A stretch of DNA of 64,000 nucleotides from Oikopleura dioica (GCA_907165135.1 OU015568.1:2488501-2552500), one strand, 5' to 3'; positions 44,230 through 57,100 are shown, counted from the first letter of the stretch. Notes: a model not told the origin generated them from the sequence alone. Program-made: numbers and translations.

Positions 44230-45737
44230 ATGAAGGTAAGTTTTTCACAGAACATGAACAGTATTGAATAGTTTATGCAGGTTTTCCCTTCCATCCTTTT
44301 CGCCGGTTGCTGGGCACAATGTCAAAAAGCTGATTTCGCAAGTATCGATTGCTCCAATTACAGTTTTCTGGTGACCATTAATCAGACTTGTTTTGATTAC
44401 CACTGGAATAGAGGCAGCGATTGGAATGAGACGATGGTTTTTGGAAGCTCAGGAGAGGCAAGCTGTGAATTTAATGTCGCTGATCAAGGGTCGACTCCTA
44501 TGGAAAGTAAGGCTAGAATTTAAACAAAAATGCTATTGAAAAATCAGTCAAATTTGATGAATGCACGGTAGCGCCAAATTACCCTGATTCAAATGACAAG
44601 ACGGTTATTGACTTCAACCTTGCTGGTCAAATCTTAGAGCACCTAATTGTAAGTCTATTTGAAAGATTATTTTTACGGAAATACGGTAAGAACTTTAACG
44701 GTAATAAGGGAAATGATGACATTGAGAGTTATTTTGATTTCAACTTCAAATGCGAGTTCCAGGGCGTGACAGATCTCGAACAAATGGCGGTAATAAAAGA
44801 TTACGTGATGAGTATTATCTTGTTTTCAGCAATTATACGATGCCGATAAGCTGAAGGTGAACGAGTCATTGACTTTGGATAGTTCTATGATCCCGGCACC
44901 GAATACCTTAACATTGGAATCATCTGATCGTTCTACATGGTCTGTAAATTGCGTTAATTGTGACAATGTGAAAGTTGGCGATGTTTACGAAATTCAATGG
45001 AATAACGTGTACGGTGGCGATTTAAGCTTTCGAATCGAAAATATTTGGATTGGGTGCGATCTAAATAGAGTCAGAAAAAGATAAAAAAATTTTAGACCGA
45101 ATTCGGGGGAGAAAACAATTCATCTTGTAGAAAATGGCTGCGTTAAATCAAATTTTTTTCTTACTGATATTGTGTATTCTCAGGCGAGAATACTTGATTG
45201 GAGTGTTTTCAAATTCAAAAGCTCAAATTCTCTTTATTTTACGGTAAAAATTTTGATATTAATATCTGAAGAGTATTCGTTTAGTTTGACCTTGTTTTGT
45301 GCAACCCGAACGAAGAAAATTATTGTCTTGGAACGTCTGATTGTCTGAATGGAATCGGAAATCAGCAGCTTTTTGAAAATTGGATTAATCAACAAGGGGC
45401 ATCAACAGCGACGACGACCACCACTACCACCACAACGACTACCAGTGGCGCAAGACGACGACGATCAACTGACGATGAAAATAACACTCTAGAAAACACT
45501 CGAAAAATAGTTGAATACTCGGTAAATATCTCTTTCCTTATCTCTAACAATAATTATTTATAGGACCTAAGCGTTGAAGTTAACTTTCCGGATGGAGCAA
45601 ATACAAAAGAAGAAATTGTCGACGGCGAAACAATCATCCGCCTTTCAAATGAAGCCCCAAAAGTGTTCGGAGCTTCCGGAGCTCAAGAATTATTCAATTC
45701 GGCCTTTCTGGCCCTCGCTGCTATCTACTTTCTGTAA
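44230..45737 (+). CDS. Zona pellucida (ZP) domain protein, paralog B
   Basis: Exon 1 is MK only. The signal peptide continues VFPSILFAGCWAQ. ZP-N: CQKADFASIDCSNYSFLVTINQTCFDYHWNRGSDW, ASCEFNVADQGS, IKFDECTVAPNYPDSNDKTVIDFNLAG, SYFDFNFKCEFQGVTDLEQM. ZP-C: VENGCVKSNFFL...FKFKSSNSLYFT, LFCAPNEENYCLGTSDCLNGIGN. A short Thr tract (TTTTTTTTTTT) comes before the furin site GARRRRS, and a hydrophobic tail follows (LFNSAFLALAAIYFL), fitting ZP maturation by furin and a membrane anchor. Introns are short GT-AG. The order of blocks is identical to paralog A. Confidence 0.82.
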
Positions 45738-46081
45738 ATCAATAATTTTATTTCTTGTTCTTTATTCAAAATTCAGTTACTTGTGAATTATAGCTCCACA
45801 AAATCAATAAAAAATAAGCCCTTTTTAATAATCTTTCAAAAATCAAAACCCCGGAAAAATGAGAAAAAAGGAAGGCCCAAGAAGATAAAATCGCAAATCT
45901 CATCAAAACCAGTTGCCTTTGTCCTTCTTTCTCCGTAAACACTTGACGCTCAGTTTGAGTACCTATTCTTTCAAAGGAGATTTAGGCCCGTTCTATTGCC
46001 CAGCGGCAGTGTTTAACCTAAATCTGTACATTACACTTTTTTTTGTTGACAACGCCCAGACAGAAAAGAGAAAGTTGAAAC

Positions 46082-48308
46082 ATGGAAAATCGGAGTTGTG
46101 AAGATGCAGATTTGCTGAATGATCCCGAAGCGAGCTTTCAAGCGGCTGATTATGCTATTTTGGGAGTAATGCTAGCGCTTTCAGGAGTTATCGGCATTTT
46201 TTTCGCCTGGAAGGATCGGAAGGTTTGTTTTCTCTTGTTTCTCTTCACAACAAATTTTCCAGGAAAGCTCCGAAGTATACATGATGGGAGGAGGAAGTGT
46301 GTCCCCCTTTCCAATCGCCGCTTCTCTCGCTACAACTTTTTCTCGGCCGTGACTGTCCTCGGTGTTCCGGCAGAAGTCTACATTTTCGGCATCATGTATT
46401 TCTTCTTCGCGATCTCCCTCCTTCTATCCTCCATTCTCGCCGCTGAAATCTTCGGTCCCCTTTACCGCGCAACTGGAGTCACGTCTACTTATGAGTATCT
46501 CGGAAAGAGGTTCAATAATGCTGTGAGATATCTTGGACTAGGAGTTTTTTATTTGCAGAATATTGCCTATATTGGTATTGTCATTTACACACCTTCTTTG
46601 GCGCTGGAAACTGTTACAGGTAAAGAGAAGAAACAATTATTAAAGTAAAAGTTCGTTATAAATGTTACGGCTCAAATGAAGCAATCTCTTTATGCCTTGT
46701 TATATTACTCATATTTAGAGAGTAATACACGATTTGAGATAAATTCACAGAACATTACTGTTTTCATTTTATGAAGGTGAATATTTTTCTCATGGAACCC
46801 TTTTTTATATTCCTGCATCTAAAAACAGCTCTTTTTTATCTACCTCCAATTTTCAGGCCTGAACCGTTGGGCAGCTGTTTGGCTGAATGGTGCGGTCTGC
46901 ATTTTCTACACTTCAATCGGCGGACTCAAAGCTGTTGTATGGACTGATACTCTTCAAATAATCTGCATGATCGGTGGCTTTGTCACGATCTGCATCGATG
47001 GTCTTGCTGAATTTGGCTTCGCTGAAATCTGGTCGAACGGAGTTGAAGAGGGAAGACTTGAATTTGATTGGAGAGCCGATCCTCGATACCGACACAGTAT
47101 TTGGGCGATCGTTTTCGGCGGCGTTTTCGGAACCTGGGGAAACTTATTCGTCGGAAGCCAAAGCTTTACGCAGCGAATGCTTTCCGCAAAAGATACAAAA
47201 GACATGAAAAGAGCAATTTACGGTGGCTTCATCGGAATCTTGATAATTCTCCTTCTCGCGGCCTTCACTGGACTTGTCATGCTCAAGTTTTTCACCTGCT
47301 GCGATCCTCTTTCAGCCGGCTGGGTCGACGCAAAAACCCAATTGGCGCCGTACTTGGCGATTCAGAGATTCAAGAATATGCCTGGATTGGCGAGTCTTAT
47401 CGTTGTTGGCGCTTACGGAGGCACTCTTTCTACAGTCAGGTATGAAAGGACCTCTTCTTTCCTCTAGAAAATGATATATTTTAGCTCTGGAATAAATTCT
47501 ATGGCAACATGTCTCGTGACCGACATTCTCGTGCCAAACGAAAAACTCTTTAAAATCTTCAATCCCTCTGACCGATTTTATACCATCGTCACCAAAGTTT
47601 CCTCAGCTTGCTTTGGCCTTGCTTGCCTCGGAATGAGCTACATCGCCGCTGCTGCTGGAGAAGGACTTCTTCAAGCGGCGTTGTCGCTTTTTGGGATTCT
47701 TGGAGGACCAAATATGGCTGTTTTCTTTTTGGGCGCACTCGTGCCGTTTGCTGAGCCGATCGGAGTTTTTATTGCCGATATTGTTGGTGTTATCATTGCT
47801 GGATGGGTAGGTTTTTTTTGGTGATTAAATGTGATAAAGGCTTTTAGGTTTATTTTGGGTCAAAACAGTATCCAGCTGGTAACGAGTTCATCGGTAAACT
47901 CGACTTCTCCACCGAAGCTTGTGGACTAAACGTTACAGAGACCGTTCTTACTCAAGAAGAAGAAACTGAATTGCCCGGAATCGCAAGTCTGTACCAAATC
48001 TCATATTGCTATGTTGGAACAGTTGGTTTTGTGACCACTTTCGGAACGGATTTTCAAAAACGATCTTTCCCGTCAAAAATTGTCAAACGGGATTTTGAAA
48101 ATTCAAAACAGTTCTTGCGCTTGTTTTGTCCGGAATTGTCAAAATGACGAGAAAAGATTATGAAGAAAGGCCGCCCGCGAAAACAATGGTTCCTTGGCTG
48201 CCTTGGAGCCCAACGGAAGACATTGAAGAGAACACAGATTTAAATGTCAAATCTGGAAACAAAAATGCTAGCTTTAGAGACGAAGAAACGAAATTTGATA
48301 AATTTTGA
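46082..48308 (+). CDS. SLC5-family sodium/solute symporter
   Basis: Plasma-membrane Na+-coupled transporter of the SSF/SLC5 family, most like the monocarboxylate/multivitamin group. Exons 46082-46222, 46263-46619, 46857-47439, 47485-47816, 47848-48043 and 48112-48308 sum to 601 codons plus stop, the usual length. Hallmarks: DYAILGVMLALSGVIGIFFA (first span), YMMGGGSVSPFPIAASLATTFFSAVTVLG, YEYLGKRFNNAVRYLG, WLNGAVCIFYTSIGGLKAVVWTDTLQ, GTWGNLFVGSQSFTQRMLSAKD, SGINSMATCLVTDI and LGALVPFAEPIGVFIADIVG. The N-terminus faces outside. The last intron (48044-48111) is GA-AG and forms a hairpin; removing it restores the final span TTFVLALVLSGIV. The substrate cannot be told by eye. Confidence 0.9.
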
Positions 48309-48583
48309 GCTTTCATTATTTTTTTATTGAAAATAAACCGTTACTCCTGTATCTGCAGAGTCTCTTGCATTATTTCAGAGCTATTTTATTGCCTTATTTT
48401 GCTTCAAGTCTTTAAAAAAAGAATCTAAAAAATATTTTAAAAAAGAAGATTGCTAATCAGATAATAAAATAATTATTCAAAACCAAAAGAGGTCTCTATC
48501 ATTATCAGTCTGCGCAGAGGACTTACTGACGGCCTTGAGCAGAGATAAGTCCAAACAGTTTAGTACTTAGAAGGTTGGCCTTA

Positions 48584-49160
48584 GGCCAATTTCAATAAGG
48601 AATCCAAATTCAAAATCCTAACCCCCCATGTATTCATGCTCGTTGGAAAGAGCGTAAAAAGTTACGTCAGAAAAAAATATTTCTAGAGGCTGAGTCATCA
48701 GAAATGACGTCATGGCGGGTGATTGAAGTTCCAAAAGTCCCAAACCTTGGTTCCCCTCTCATTTTTTTTCCACAAATGGAAAATTTGAGTTTAATACACG
48801 AAAATGATCGCCTTGACCTACCCGAGGTGAAGAGCTATATTTTTCGGAAAAAATTTTGAAAAAATCGGAAGAAAAATTTTTTTTCTAGAGTTGGATATTT
48901 CGTATTAAACTCTTCACCTCGGGTAGGTCAAGGCGATCATTTTCGTGTATTAAACTCAAATTTTCCATTTGTGGAAAAAAAATGAGAGGGGAACCAAGGT
49001 TTGGGACTTTTGGAACTTCAATCACCCGCCATGACGTCATTTCTGATGACTCAGCCTCTAGAAATATTTTTTTCTGACGTAACTTTTTACGCTCTTTCCA
49101 ACGAGCATGAATACATGGGGGGTTAGGATTTTTAATTTGGATTCCTTATTGAAATTGGCC
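48584..49160. mobile_element. Foldback element: nearly perfect 251-bp inverted repeat
   Basis: The left arm (48584-48834) and right arm (48910-49160) are reverse complements with about one visible mismatch, separated by a 75-nt loop. Arms start GGCCAATTTCAATAAGGAATCC and include a TGACGTCA palindrome. No frame inside. It is probably a recent non-autonomous DNA element; no clear target duplication apart from a GGCCTTAGG motif on both sides. Confidence 0.9.
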
Positions 49161-49347
49161 TTAGGGCGATTGCGATCGGACGCACTGAGTGGATCCACCT
49201 TTCAAACTTCTTTTCACTCGGTCTCAAACTTCACGTTGAGCCTAAAGGAAACTCACCTCACGAGTAAAAAAGAGAGAAACGTGAAAAAACGGGAAAGTAC
49301 AGCCAGTCTCTTGAATTTCAGTGAGAAAGACGAAGGAAGAAAAGAAG

Positions 49348-49819
49348 ATGAGCTTGAAGTTGTCGATTCAAAGTGCAATTTTATTGGGTAATTATTCTTT
49401 TCAGAAAAATTTTCAAAAAAATTTTATTTTTTTTATTAAAATTTTTGCTTCTTTTATTATTATCAAAACTATCAATTATAGGAACACAATTTCTCCTGGC
49501 TCATGCTCAACAACAAACAAACTTCCTCCAGCCTGGAACTCCGACCAAAGAAGATGAAGGAAAAGAATTCGAAGAAATTTCCCCCTTCAGAAGATTTCTG
49601 CACAAATTTGGCGTCGACACAAATCCAGCTGGCGTGGTGATTGGATTCTTGTTTCTCTGCGGTGCTGGTGGTGGCGGATACTATATTTAGTAAGTGTTTT
49701 TTCGCTTCAATATTAAGAAATTTTTATCAAGAAAATGACAAATCTTTTTATTCTCAACCCTTTTTAGCAAAGAGAAGCAAAAAGAACGAGTCTCAGGAGC
49801 AAAAGAAGACGATGCTTAA
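49348..49819 (+). CDS. Small single-pass membrane protein
   Basis: Three exons give about 110 residues. A signal peptide (MSLKLSIQSAILLGTQFLLAHA) is split by a ~95-nt intron rich in T. Next come a Gln/Pro/acidic linker (QQQTNFLQPGTPTKEDEGKEFEE), SPFRRFLHKFGVDTNPAGVVIG and a transmembrane segment FLFLCGAGGGGYYIY, followed by a short tail KEKQKERVSGAKEDDA. Both introns are GT-AG. It resembles small ER/Golgi type I membrane proteins, but I recognise no family. Confidence 0.6.
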
Positions 49820-50061
49820 ATTTGCCACCTATTTTCGAAGCCAATCTTTATCTGGAGTTCAAAAGACCTTTTTATTTATGTTTTGCTTTATTAACTATGT
49901 CTCTTTGCAACTATTTCGTTTCTTTATTCCCAGTGAGTTGTTTTTAATATCATTATTTCCCCAATAAATCATGCCATCAAAGGATCTTTCTTCTATGAGT
50001 TTGTTTATTTCATATTCGTAACGAAAAGACAGTAAGTATACACTGTACATGTAATTTTGAT

Positions 50062-51526
50062 TCATCCTTTGTATTTGAAGCCAATATCATTCGTCGTCGT
50101 ATTCCAATGGTACCCAAAAAGCGTCATGTCTCTACCAAAATACGCTTTTAACCTTTCTCTCGTTTCCAAGGGCATTGAGTCCATCACTTCGTGGACTTTT
50201 TCTTGCAGTTTTTTCATCGAACCTGAAACTCCGCCGTTGACGGAGTGGTTCAGTTCGCCAAAATCGTCAGGCCTCGTGATGTTCGGATAAAAATCGAGTA
50301 TTTCTGCGAACTCAGCTTTGTAATTTTCGACTGAGACGACCGCATCGTACTTGTTGTATAAGCAGGGATTCCTGAAAAAAAGGGTAAGTTTGAGTTTTAG
50401 TTTGTCAATTTACCGATTGTCAAATTCAAAATTTGAGTCTGGCGTCTGAACAATCGGTATCAAATGATTATTTGTGGTTGATTTCCGGCCCATTTCTTCC
50501 ATATCAAGCATGTATTCAACCAGCCGTTCGAAGCTGACTAAATAAGGATCATCCAGAAAAGCAGAATGATTTGCAATTTTTTCAAGGCAGCCTTGGTAAA
50601 ATTTATTGTTCGGGCTGACCGAAGTTGCGCATTTTTCTTCTCCTGCTTCGAGAAAAATTTGCTGAATTTTCTGACGTTCTGGCCTCAAAAACGGGCTTCT
50701 CGCGATGAAATTTTTGTAGCCGAAAGAAGCTCCTGATGCATTGTCTACGTTTTTCATGCTGAATTTGTCGTTCCATGCGGAAATGAGTCTCAGCAAAGGA
50801 TGACGGACAAACAGCACTCTTTTTGGAATCGAATTTTCTTCGCTCGAATCGTCACAAAACTTCCCCAAAAAGGCTTCATCTTGGAATTGGCTTTTTGTGT
50901 ATTTTGTCACTGCATCTCGGCTTGAATAAGGTTCCTGTGGTAAACCAAGTAAGAAGGCCGTTCTATTGAATTGGATGTCTGGTTTTATAGGGGGCAGGTC
51001 GAGCGTTTTGTGAGCCCACTGGTACATCAGCTGGGAAGCACATTTGTTTGGCACGGTCAAAAGAAGCTCATTTGTCATTAAGAAGGTGCCTTCTCCGGTA
51101 AACTTTTGCAGTAGTTCCTCTCGCCGAAAATTTGCTTGACTGGTTCCTCGTTGTAACATTTTGAGCAGATTTTTAACCTTTCTGGGCTTCAATTATGTTG
51201 ACAAAAATGAATAGAATAATTTGAATTAGCATACTTATAGAAATTTCAAACCCTTTCATATAATCTTTTCTGTCAAAAGCACTTTCAAAATGAATCCCGC
51301 CATCAAGTTCTTTGCACAAATTTTCATCATCTTCATCGTTTAACCTTTCTAGTGAGCTATCTTCTGAAACTTCATCGATTTCCTCCTTCAATAATGCAAC
51401 GAATTTCTCTTTGTTGATTTCCTCTTCAATGAATCTGCTCGCTTTTGAATCAAAATATAGAAGCGCAAGGAATAAGAATCCAACTAAAAATGAGCAAAAT
51501 GCAAAAATCTTTCTCGAATCAAACAT
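50062..51526 (-). CDS. Carbohydrate sulfotransferase (CHST8-14 / HNK-1ST type)
   Basis: Golgi type II membrane enzyme using PAPS. The first exon has the anchor FAFCSFLVGFLFLALLYFD and an acidic stem. The catalytic part holds the 5'-phosphosulfate motif VPNKCASQLMYQWA and the 3'-phosphate motif VRHPLLRLISAWNDKF, both typical of the Sulfotransfer_2 group that includes chondroitin 4-O- and HNK-1 sulfotransferases. Downstream are LVSFERLVEYML, NNHLIPIVQ, YDAVVSVENY and the ending GFKYKG. The exon 1-2 junction (51187-51253) requires a GG-AG intron; the second intron (about 50373-50412) is GT-AG. Acceptor sugar unknown. Confidence 0.82.
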
Positions 51527-51655
51527 TTTATCAGAAAAGAAGTTTTTATTTTTTAAAGAAATTGTGACATCGCCGGAAGGCTTTTCAATTCTAGTGGCAA
51601 AGAGGGACCCGACAAACGAATAGAAATAGAAGAAAAGGTGATTCTTGATAGAAAT

Positions 51656-53309
51656 TTATTGAATATTTCGAATTGCTTCTAAGTTGTGAAACTCTGGATA
51701 AGAATTCCTCGTCGTCACCGGTAGATGAACTTCGCCAAGACAAACCATCGGCGGAATTCCTTCGTAATAGGTCTGTTCCGAGTCCAAAATCGGGGTCGCA
51801 ATGATTGCCAATTTATTGCCATTTCTCGAGGTTGGCCTGGAATCGTGGTGTTCACAGTTGACCACGCGAATAGGAGGAAGAGGATCAGAACTTTGACGGA
51901 AGTCGTTTGTAATTCGTTGCTCGTGGTTTTGTTGACGGCTAGCTGGACGGCTCAGAGGGCGGATGTTTTGAGAATGAGCGAGTTCTTGAGGATGCTCCTT
52001 AATAAAAAGAATAACCTCGATTTTCGCCTTGCTAAATATACCTTCTGAATTTCTTCAACCACCGGTTTGAACCTGCTTTTCAAATTCAACTTTGATCTAT
52101 TCTCGCTTCTCGCTCCAGAGCTTGTACTCGTCCATGATTTCAAACTCGGTGTGTTACTACTGGTATGACTTGATCTCGCATTCGATCGAGGGTATCTCAG
52201 CTCGCCATAAATTCGTTCTGCCTCTTCTGTGAGTAGAATTTCATGTTCGGTGCTGAGAGGAGGGCGAGTCGGGACGTGGATTGATTCTTCTCTGACGGAT
52301 CCTTTGAGGCTTTCGAATGTGGAGACCGGGCGAGACGGTTGGTGTGAGCGCGGAGGTGCGGGTGTTGGTTGCTCTAAATAGCCATTAAAAAAGACTTATA
52401 ATTGTTTAAAGCTTTACCTAATTGTCTCAAGCTAACAATTGAGCAAGGAACAGACGGTGGCTTAAAATTCGGCACAGGTACTGAGCTCACTTCTGAGCAA
52501 CTATCCAAACCATCCACAGTCTCCGAAAAAGTGGACTCATCATCTTCATTAATCTCATGCTCATTTTGCTGCTCGTGACTGTTTATGACCACGCGTTCAT
52601 GGGTCATTTGGCGGACGATTGGCGGCTGAGAAATGGAAGGTCGCGCGATTGGGGCTAATTTGACGCCTGATGCTTTTGGCTGGACTTTGATCAGATTCGC
52701 TAGGCGGTCGTAAATGGACTCTTCGACGATTTCGGATGATTTCTAGAAAAAAATTAGTTTAATTTTTTTTTCATTTTGAGTCTTTATTTAGGCATTTTCG
52801 AGTAGAAAATTACCGCATTCTTCAACGCTGTCGCTTGTGAAATCACTAAGACACAACCAAGAGCAAAGCACAAAATGTAGATCCCGGTCAAAGCCCATTG
52901 AATCGCTAGACCAGCTGTTCCCACAATTTCTTTATCGACAATCGTAAAGACGAATTCGTAGTTTTCAGAAGGCAGTGAAACATACGCGGCGGCAAAAACT
53001 TTATATACAAGGCCGAGTAGCGCGAGAAAAATCCACAATAATCCTAAGAAGTTAGTATTCCTTCAATCATTCAATATCAACCCTACCTATTCTCAAAAAT
53101 CCCCTGTGCTTATCAGGAACAGCCATCAAGCAAGAGGCAATAAATAATCCAAAGTGTCCCAAAAGCGCCAGGACTCCAACAACGATTCCAATCACCATTA
53201 TCAAATGATCGACTTCTGGAATATCGTTTTCTTCATCTGAACTCATGTTTTTTGCAGTTTTGATGATTCCGGCCAAATCGAAGCTGAGGAGAATAAGGGC
53301 AATCAGCAT
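51656..53309 (-). CDS. Four-span membrane protein with long Ser/Pro-rich tail
   Basis: Exons from 53309 leftward give four hydrophobic spans: MLIALILLSFDLAGII, LIMVIGIVVGVLALLGHFGLFI, LLWIFLALLGLVYKVFAAAYV and GLAIQWALTGIYILCFALGCVLVI. A cytosolic tail of about 350 residues follows, rich in Ser, Pro, Thr and Gln (for example RPSISQPPIVRQMTHERVV, QPTPAPPRSHQPSRPVSTF, SSHTSSNTPSLKSWTSTSSGA), ending NSYPEFHNLEAIRNIQ. Introns are short GT-AG (about 53040-53087, 52742-52811 and 51997-52046). The topology recalls small tetraspan families; no specific match. Confidence 0.65.
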
Positions 53310-54110
53310 TATCCCAACTTTTAAAAGGGATGATTTTTTACCGCAGAAACAGATCGAACCCTAACTTAGGACCATAGCCTTAAAAATCAGCCCTTTTCCT
53401 GAAAGTGAGCAGCAAAAGCAAAAACTCTCTATAATCGGCTTTTTCAAACATTTTCTCTGTTTGTCGATTTCTGTTTCCCTCATCATCGGCTCTGGCAGGG
53501 ACTCTTTCTTATGAAACTTAAATTTTCGCCCAGTTCTGACGGATGAATTCATTCAAAAAATACAACTTTTTTCATCCTTTTTTCCGAAAAATCGAAGAGA
53601 GTTTTTTCGGTCAAGAAATTTTCTTGAATGATTTTTTGCCTGAACTTTTTGATGCATGAGCGCCGATAATAAAAAAAAGGATCGGCGAAGAAATCGGCCG
53701 GAAGGTTGACACCTCGTGATGAGGGTTATAAAGCCGCGCTGATTGAAATTATAGCACTTCATTTTCGCTTCCGAAAAAGGTTAACTGATTTTTCATCAAG
53801 ATTTCCGGTTTTTTCTGCCCTTATAAAAAATCACGATGATGAAAGAGACAAGTTAGTGTGTCGATTGTTTATTGTCATTTTTATAAGCTTGAAGCGAATA
53901 AGCCAGTAGTCAAAAGATACAGTTGAGTATGAACAGTAGAATTTCGTTTTTGAAGAAATATCAGTTTTATTTATTTATTAGCTTTAAATATACATTCTTT
54001 TTATTTATTATTATGTTGAACTTGATGAATATTTTTGAAGCTAAGGCACAGTAGAAGTTGATTAGATTCTAGATCTTTACAGTTATTAATTTTACAATTA
54101 TCCTTTTAAA
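53310..54110. other. Intergenic, nothing recognised
   Basis: AT-rich; only short unsupported frames. It contains the upstream region of the four-span gene and the 3' region of the P4-ATPase. Confidence 0.5.
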
Positions 54111-57100
54111 TTAGAATGCGTACGATTTAACATGAGATGCCTCTAATTCTGGACTGCTTGCATCTTCGGGCAGTTTTCTCATTTTTGGTGAACGTATTGA
54201 GGAAACACGCAAACTTCCTTCTCGGATCATTTGACCGGGCTTGTTGTCAGATGCAGCTGGTAAAAGGGTTTCAAACTTGTCGAGAAAAGAAGCCATTCCC
54301 TATCAAAATGAAGCTTTCTCTCGCAGAACAAATTTTTCTGCCGAAAATCTGTCATAAATCAAGTCAAAAATGAGAAAAAATTGAAACCCGTGGCGAAAGC
54401 GAAGGAACTTTGAGTCTTGTGCATCGATCTTCTGGAATGTCTTCTCGTCGATCCTCTTGAAAAATTCGATTCTTCAACCTCCAGCTTCTGCTTTTTAATC
54501 GTCGCCTTTTCTTTTATCTGAGCGTCCAAAGCCTTTAGAACTCGTTACACACTCTTTCTTTGGGTTGCATTACCTTATCTTGCACAGATTTGTAGTACGA
54601 AAGCTGGACGAATCTCCAAGCCAAGACGAAGATCAAATAGATCGCCAGAACGAGGAAAATCACGAGCCATGGAGAAATGACTCCCCAGACATGAGGAGAG
54701 ACGCCAATGAGTTTGAATGTGTCGATTGAGAGAGCGTAAGCACCTGAAGTTGACGATCTTTATTTCGAAAATTATTCTTCCATACCTTTGGAGTAGTACA
54801 TTCCAGAGAAAACAAAGTATGCGACCGCAGAGCCCAAAATCGCTGAAAAATCAAAACAAAGTCAAAAAATCAATTCCTTACCAGCAACATTCAAGATTGT
54901 CCAATTCTTCGTATCAAAGCACATTTGAAGCGTCATCACGAGAACAATTCCCGTTTGCATCGTGACTTGAAAAACGTTGATGTCCATTGGGTCACCGGCT
55001 GGTTCTTCCATTTCTTCGAGGCAGAAATACGAGACAAAGAAGAAAAAGACAGAGATGGCAAGTCCCCGGCCAAGGATGAACCAGAATCGTGACATGTTGA
55101 AAAGAGAATCATTTTGGCCTTGAAAGAAGAAAGTTAACAGAAAACCATATTTATGAAAAATTTTTTTTATACTCAGTCTTTTTTAAAAAACGAAAATCTG
55201 AGTCTTTATGTTTAACTTGAACCAGGTTTATCGAAATCATTCCATTTATTTCTCTTATGAATCTTTATTCTCGCAAAAGTCAAAAATAAACCTATTTCTT
55301 ACCAAGAGTATAAAGCTTCGGATTCTTGAGCGAGCTTCGTTCATTAACATCTTTGTCCATAATCGCCAAGATCAGCACCGGAATGGACGTATACACGACA
55401 TTATACGAAGCAATCATCATATCTTCATACACACTTTGAGCAGACCACAAGCAAAAGATTCCAAACCAAAATTGACAGAAAGTGAAAGCAAAGTTTTTGA
55501 CCAAAAAGTAGTCAAGAAAGATGGCCATTCGATAGTACGAGTAGCGGCCGTGGATGAGAAGGAGTCGCTCCAAATAGCGAAATTGACCAAAGGAGAAATC
55601 GGATGCGAGGACAGCTTGGGTTCCTTCAAGACCGGTTATTCCTGTCATCGGGTTAAAAAACGATTAATGGGAGATTTCAAAACAACCTCTAAAAATAATT
55701 TTGCTATTTTCAACAAACATTTTTCCATGATTTCAACCCACAATCCTATTCCCAAATGCGCTTCTTTAATCATCGACACATCATTCGCTCCATCTCCAAT
55801 CGCCAAAGTGATGCATTTTTCTGCCTCTTTCACCATCGCTACAACTTGAGCCTTTTGAAGCGGAGTGACTCGGCAGCAAATGACACTTTTGCATTTTCTG
55901 GAAACATCGAGGAATAAATCATGATGGTCCGAAATCGCGAATCCGAGGGCTTGGCCGGTTATGACCAGGCCATAATCGCCGTGTCCAGAGTCCAGTTCTT
56001 TCTTCATTTGATCGAGGGTTGTTTTCACTTCTTCTGTGGTCTCCTCCGAGACTTCGAAGACGTTTGTCATTTCATTCGCAAGCAAATTGCATGAATAACC
56101 AATGTTTATTGCAGTTTCCAATTTATCCCCCGTCAGGACCCAAAGTTTAATTCCCGCCAGAAGAATTTGCTTGATAGTCTCAGGAACGCCATCTTGTAGC
56201 TTATCCTCAATGGCAGTAACACCAGCAAGGATCAGATCAGACTCGAGCTCTTCATGAACAACAGAGATTTTTTCATCACGATTTTCCATAGATGTTGCAG
56301 CTTCGTGATACTTTTCGTGCCAGTTTTGCCACTCGTTTTCGCTCAAATTTTTGTACCCGAGGCAAAGAGTTCTCAACCCATCTTCAGCAAATCGAGTCAG
56401 GGCTTCATCAGTCCCTTTTCGGACATTTTCATTCGTCGATTTCGTCAGATTTGAGAGAACAGTACTGTCAGCTCCTTTTGTGTAAACAATAATTTGACCG
56501 CCACCATTTCCTTCTCGGATAACAACGGACATTCGCTTCCTTACATTGTCGAAATCCGCGATATGGAGCACCTCGTACGTCATTGTTTCATCCAGCCGAG
56601 AAACCTGAATTGTATCAGTAGTTCTGTTCGTGAAGACAAAGCCAAAAGCGCGTGCTGCTGAAACTAAGGCTCCCTCATCTGGTGATTGTGCTTGATAAAC
56701 CATGCTTTTTGGACTACCCACTCCGTCAAGATCCACTTCTGTATACTCCGGCATAACAGTATGATTCAAGGCCAGTATTTTCAAAAAGCGGTCGACGTGC
56801 TCGTTTCCTTTTTTAAAATCATCGATCAAGCTCTGATCCGTGAAAGTAAACTCGCCATTATGATGCCTGTTCCATGAAAAATCAACTGGCCGTGAACCAT
56901 TACCGTAGATTCGCCCGCCGATATAAGCTTTTTTAAACTCCATGATATTCTGCGTCAGTGTTCCGGTTTTGTCTGAAAAGATGTAGCTCACTTGACCAAG
57001 CTCTTCGTTAAGTGTTGTTGATCGAGCACTTGCGGGAGTGTCGTTCTTCTCGTAGTACATTCCTCGGTCCCAGTTGATGAACATACTTTGTCCGAGCCGG

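Noticed and set aside
48127-48308. Separate small gene starting MSGIVKMTRKDYEERPP.
   Set aside because: It is the last exon of the SLC5 transporter; joining across the GA-AG intron gives a normal-length protein with a complete final span.
55208-55849. 213-codon plus-strand frame.
   Set aside because: Antisense to the conserved P4-ATPase C-terminal exons.
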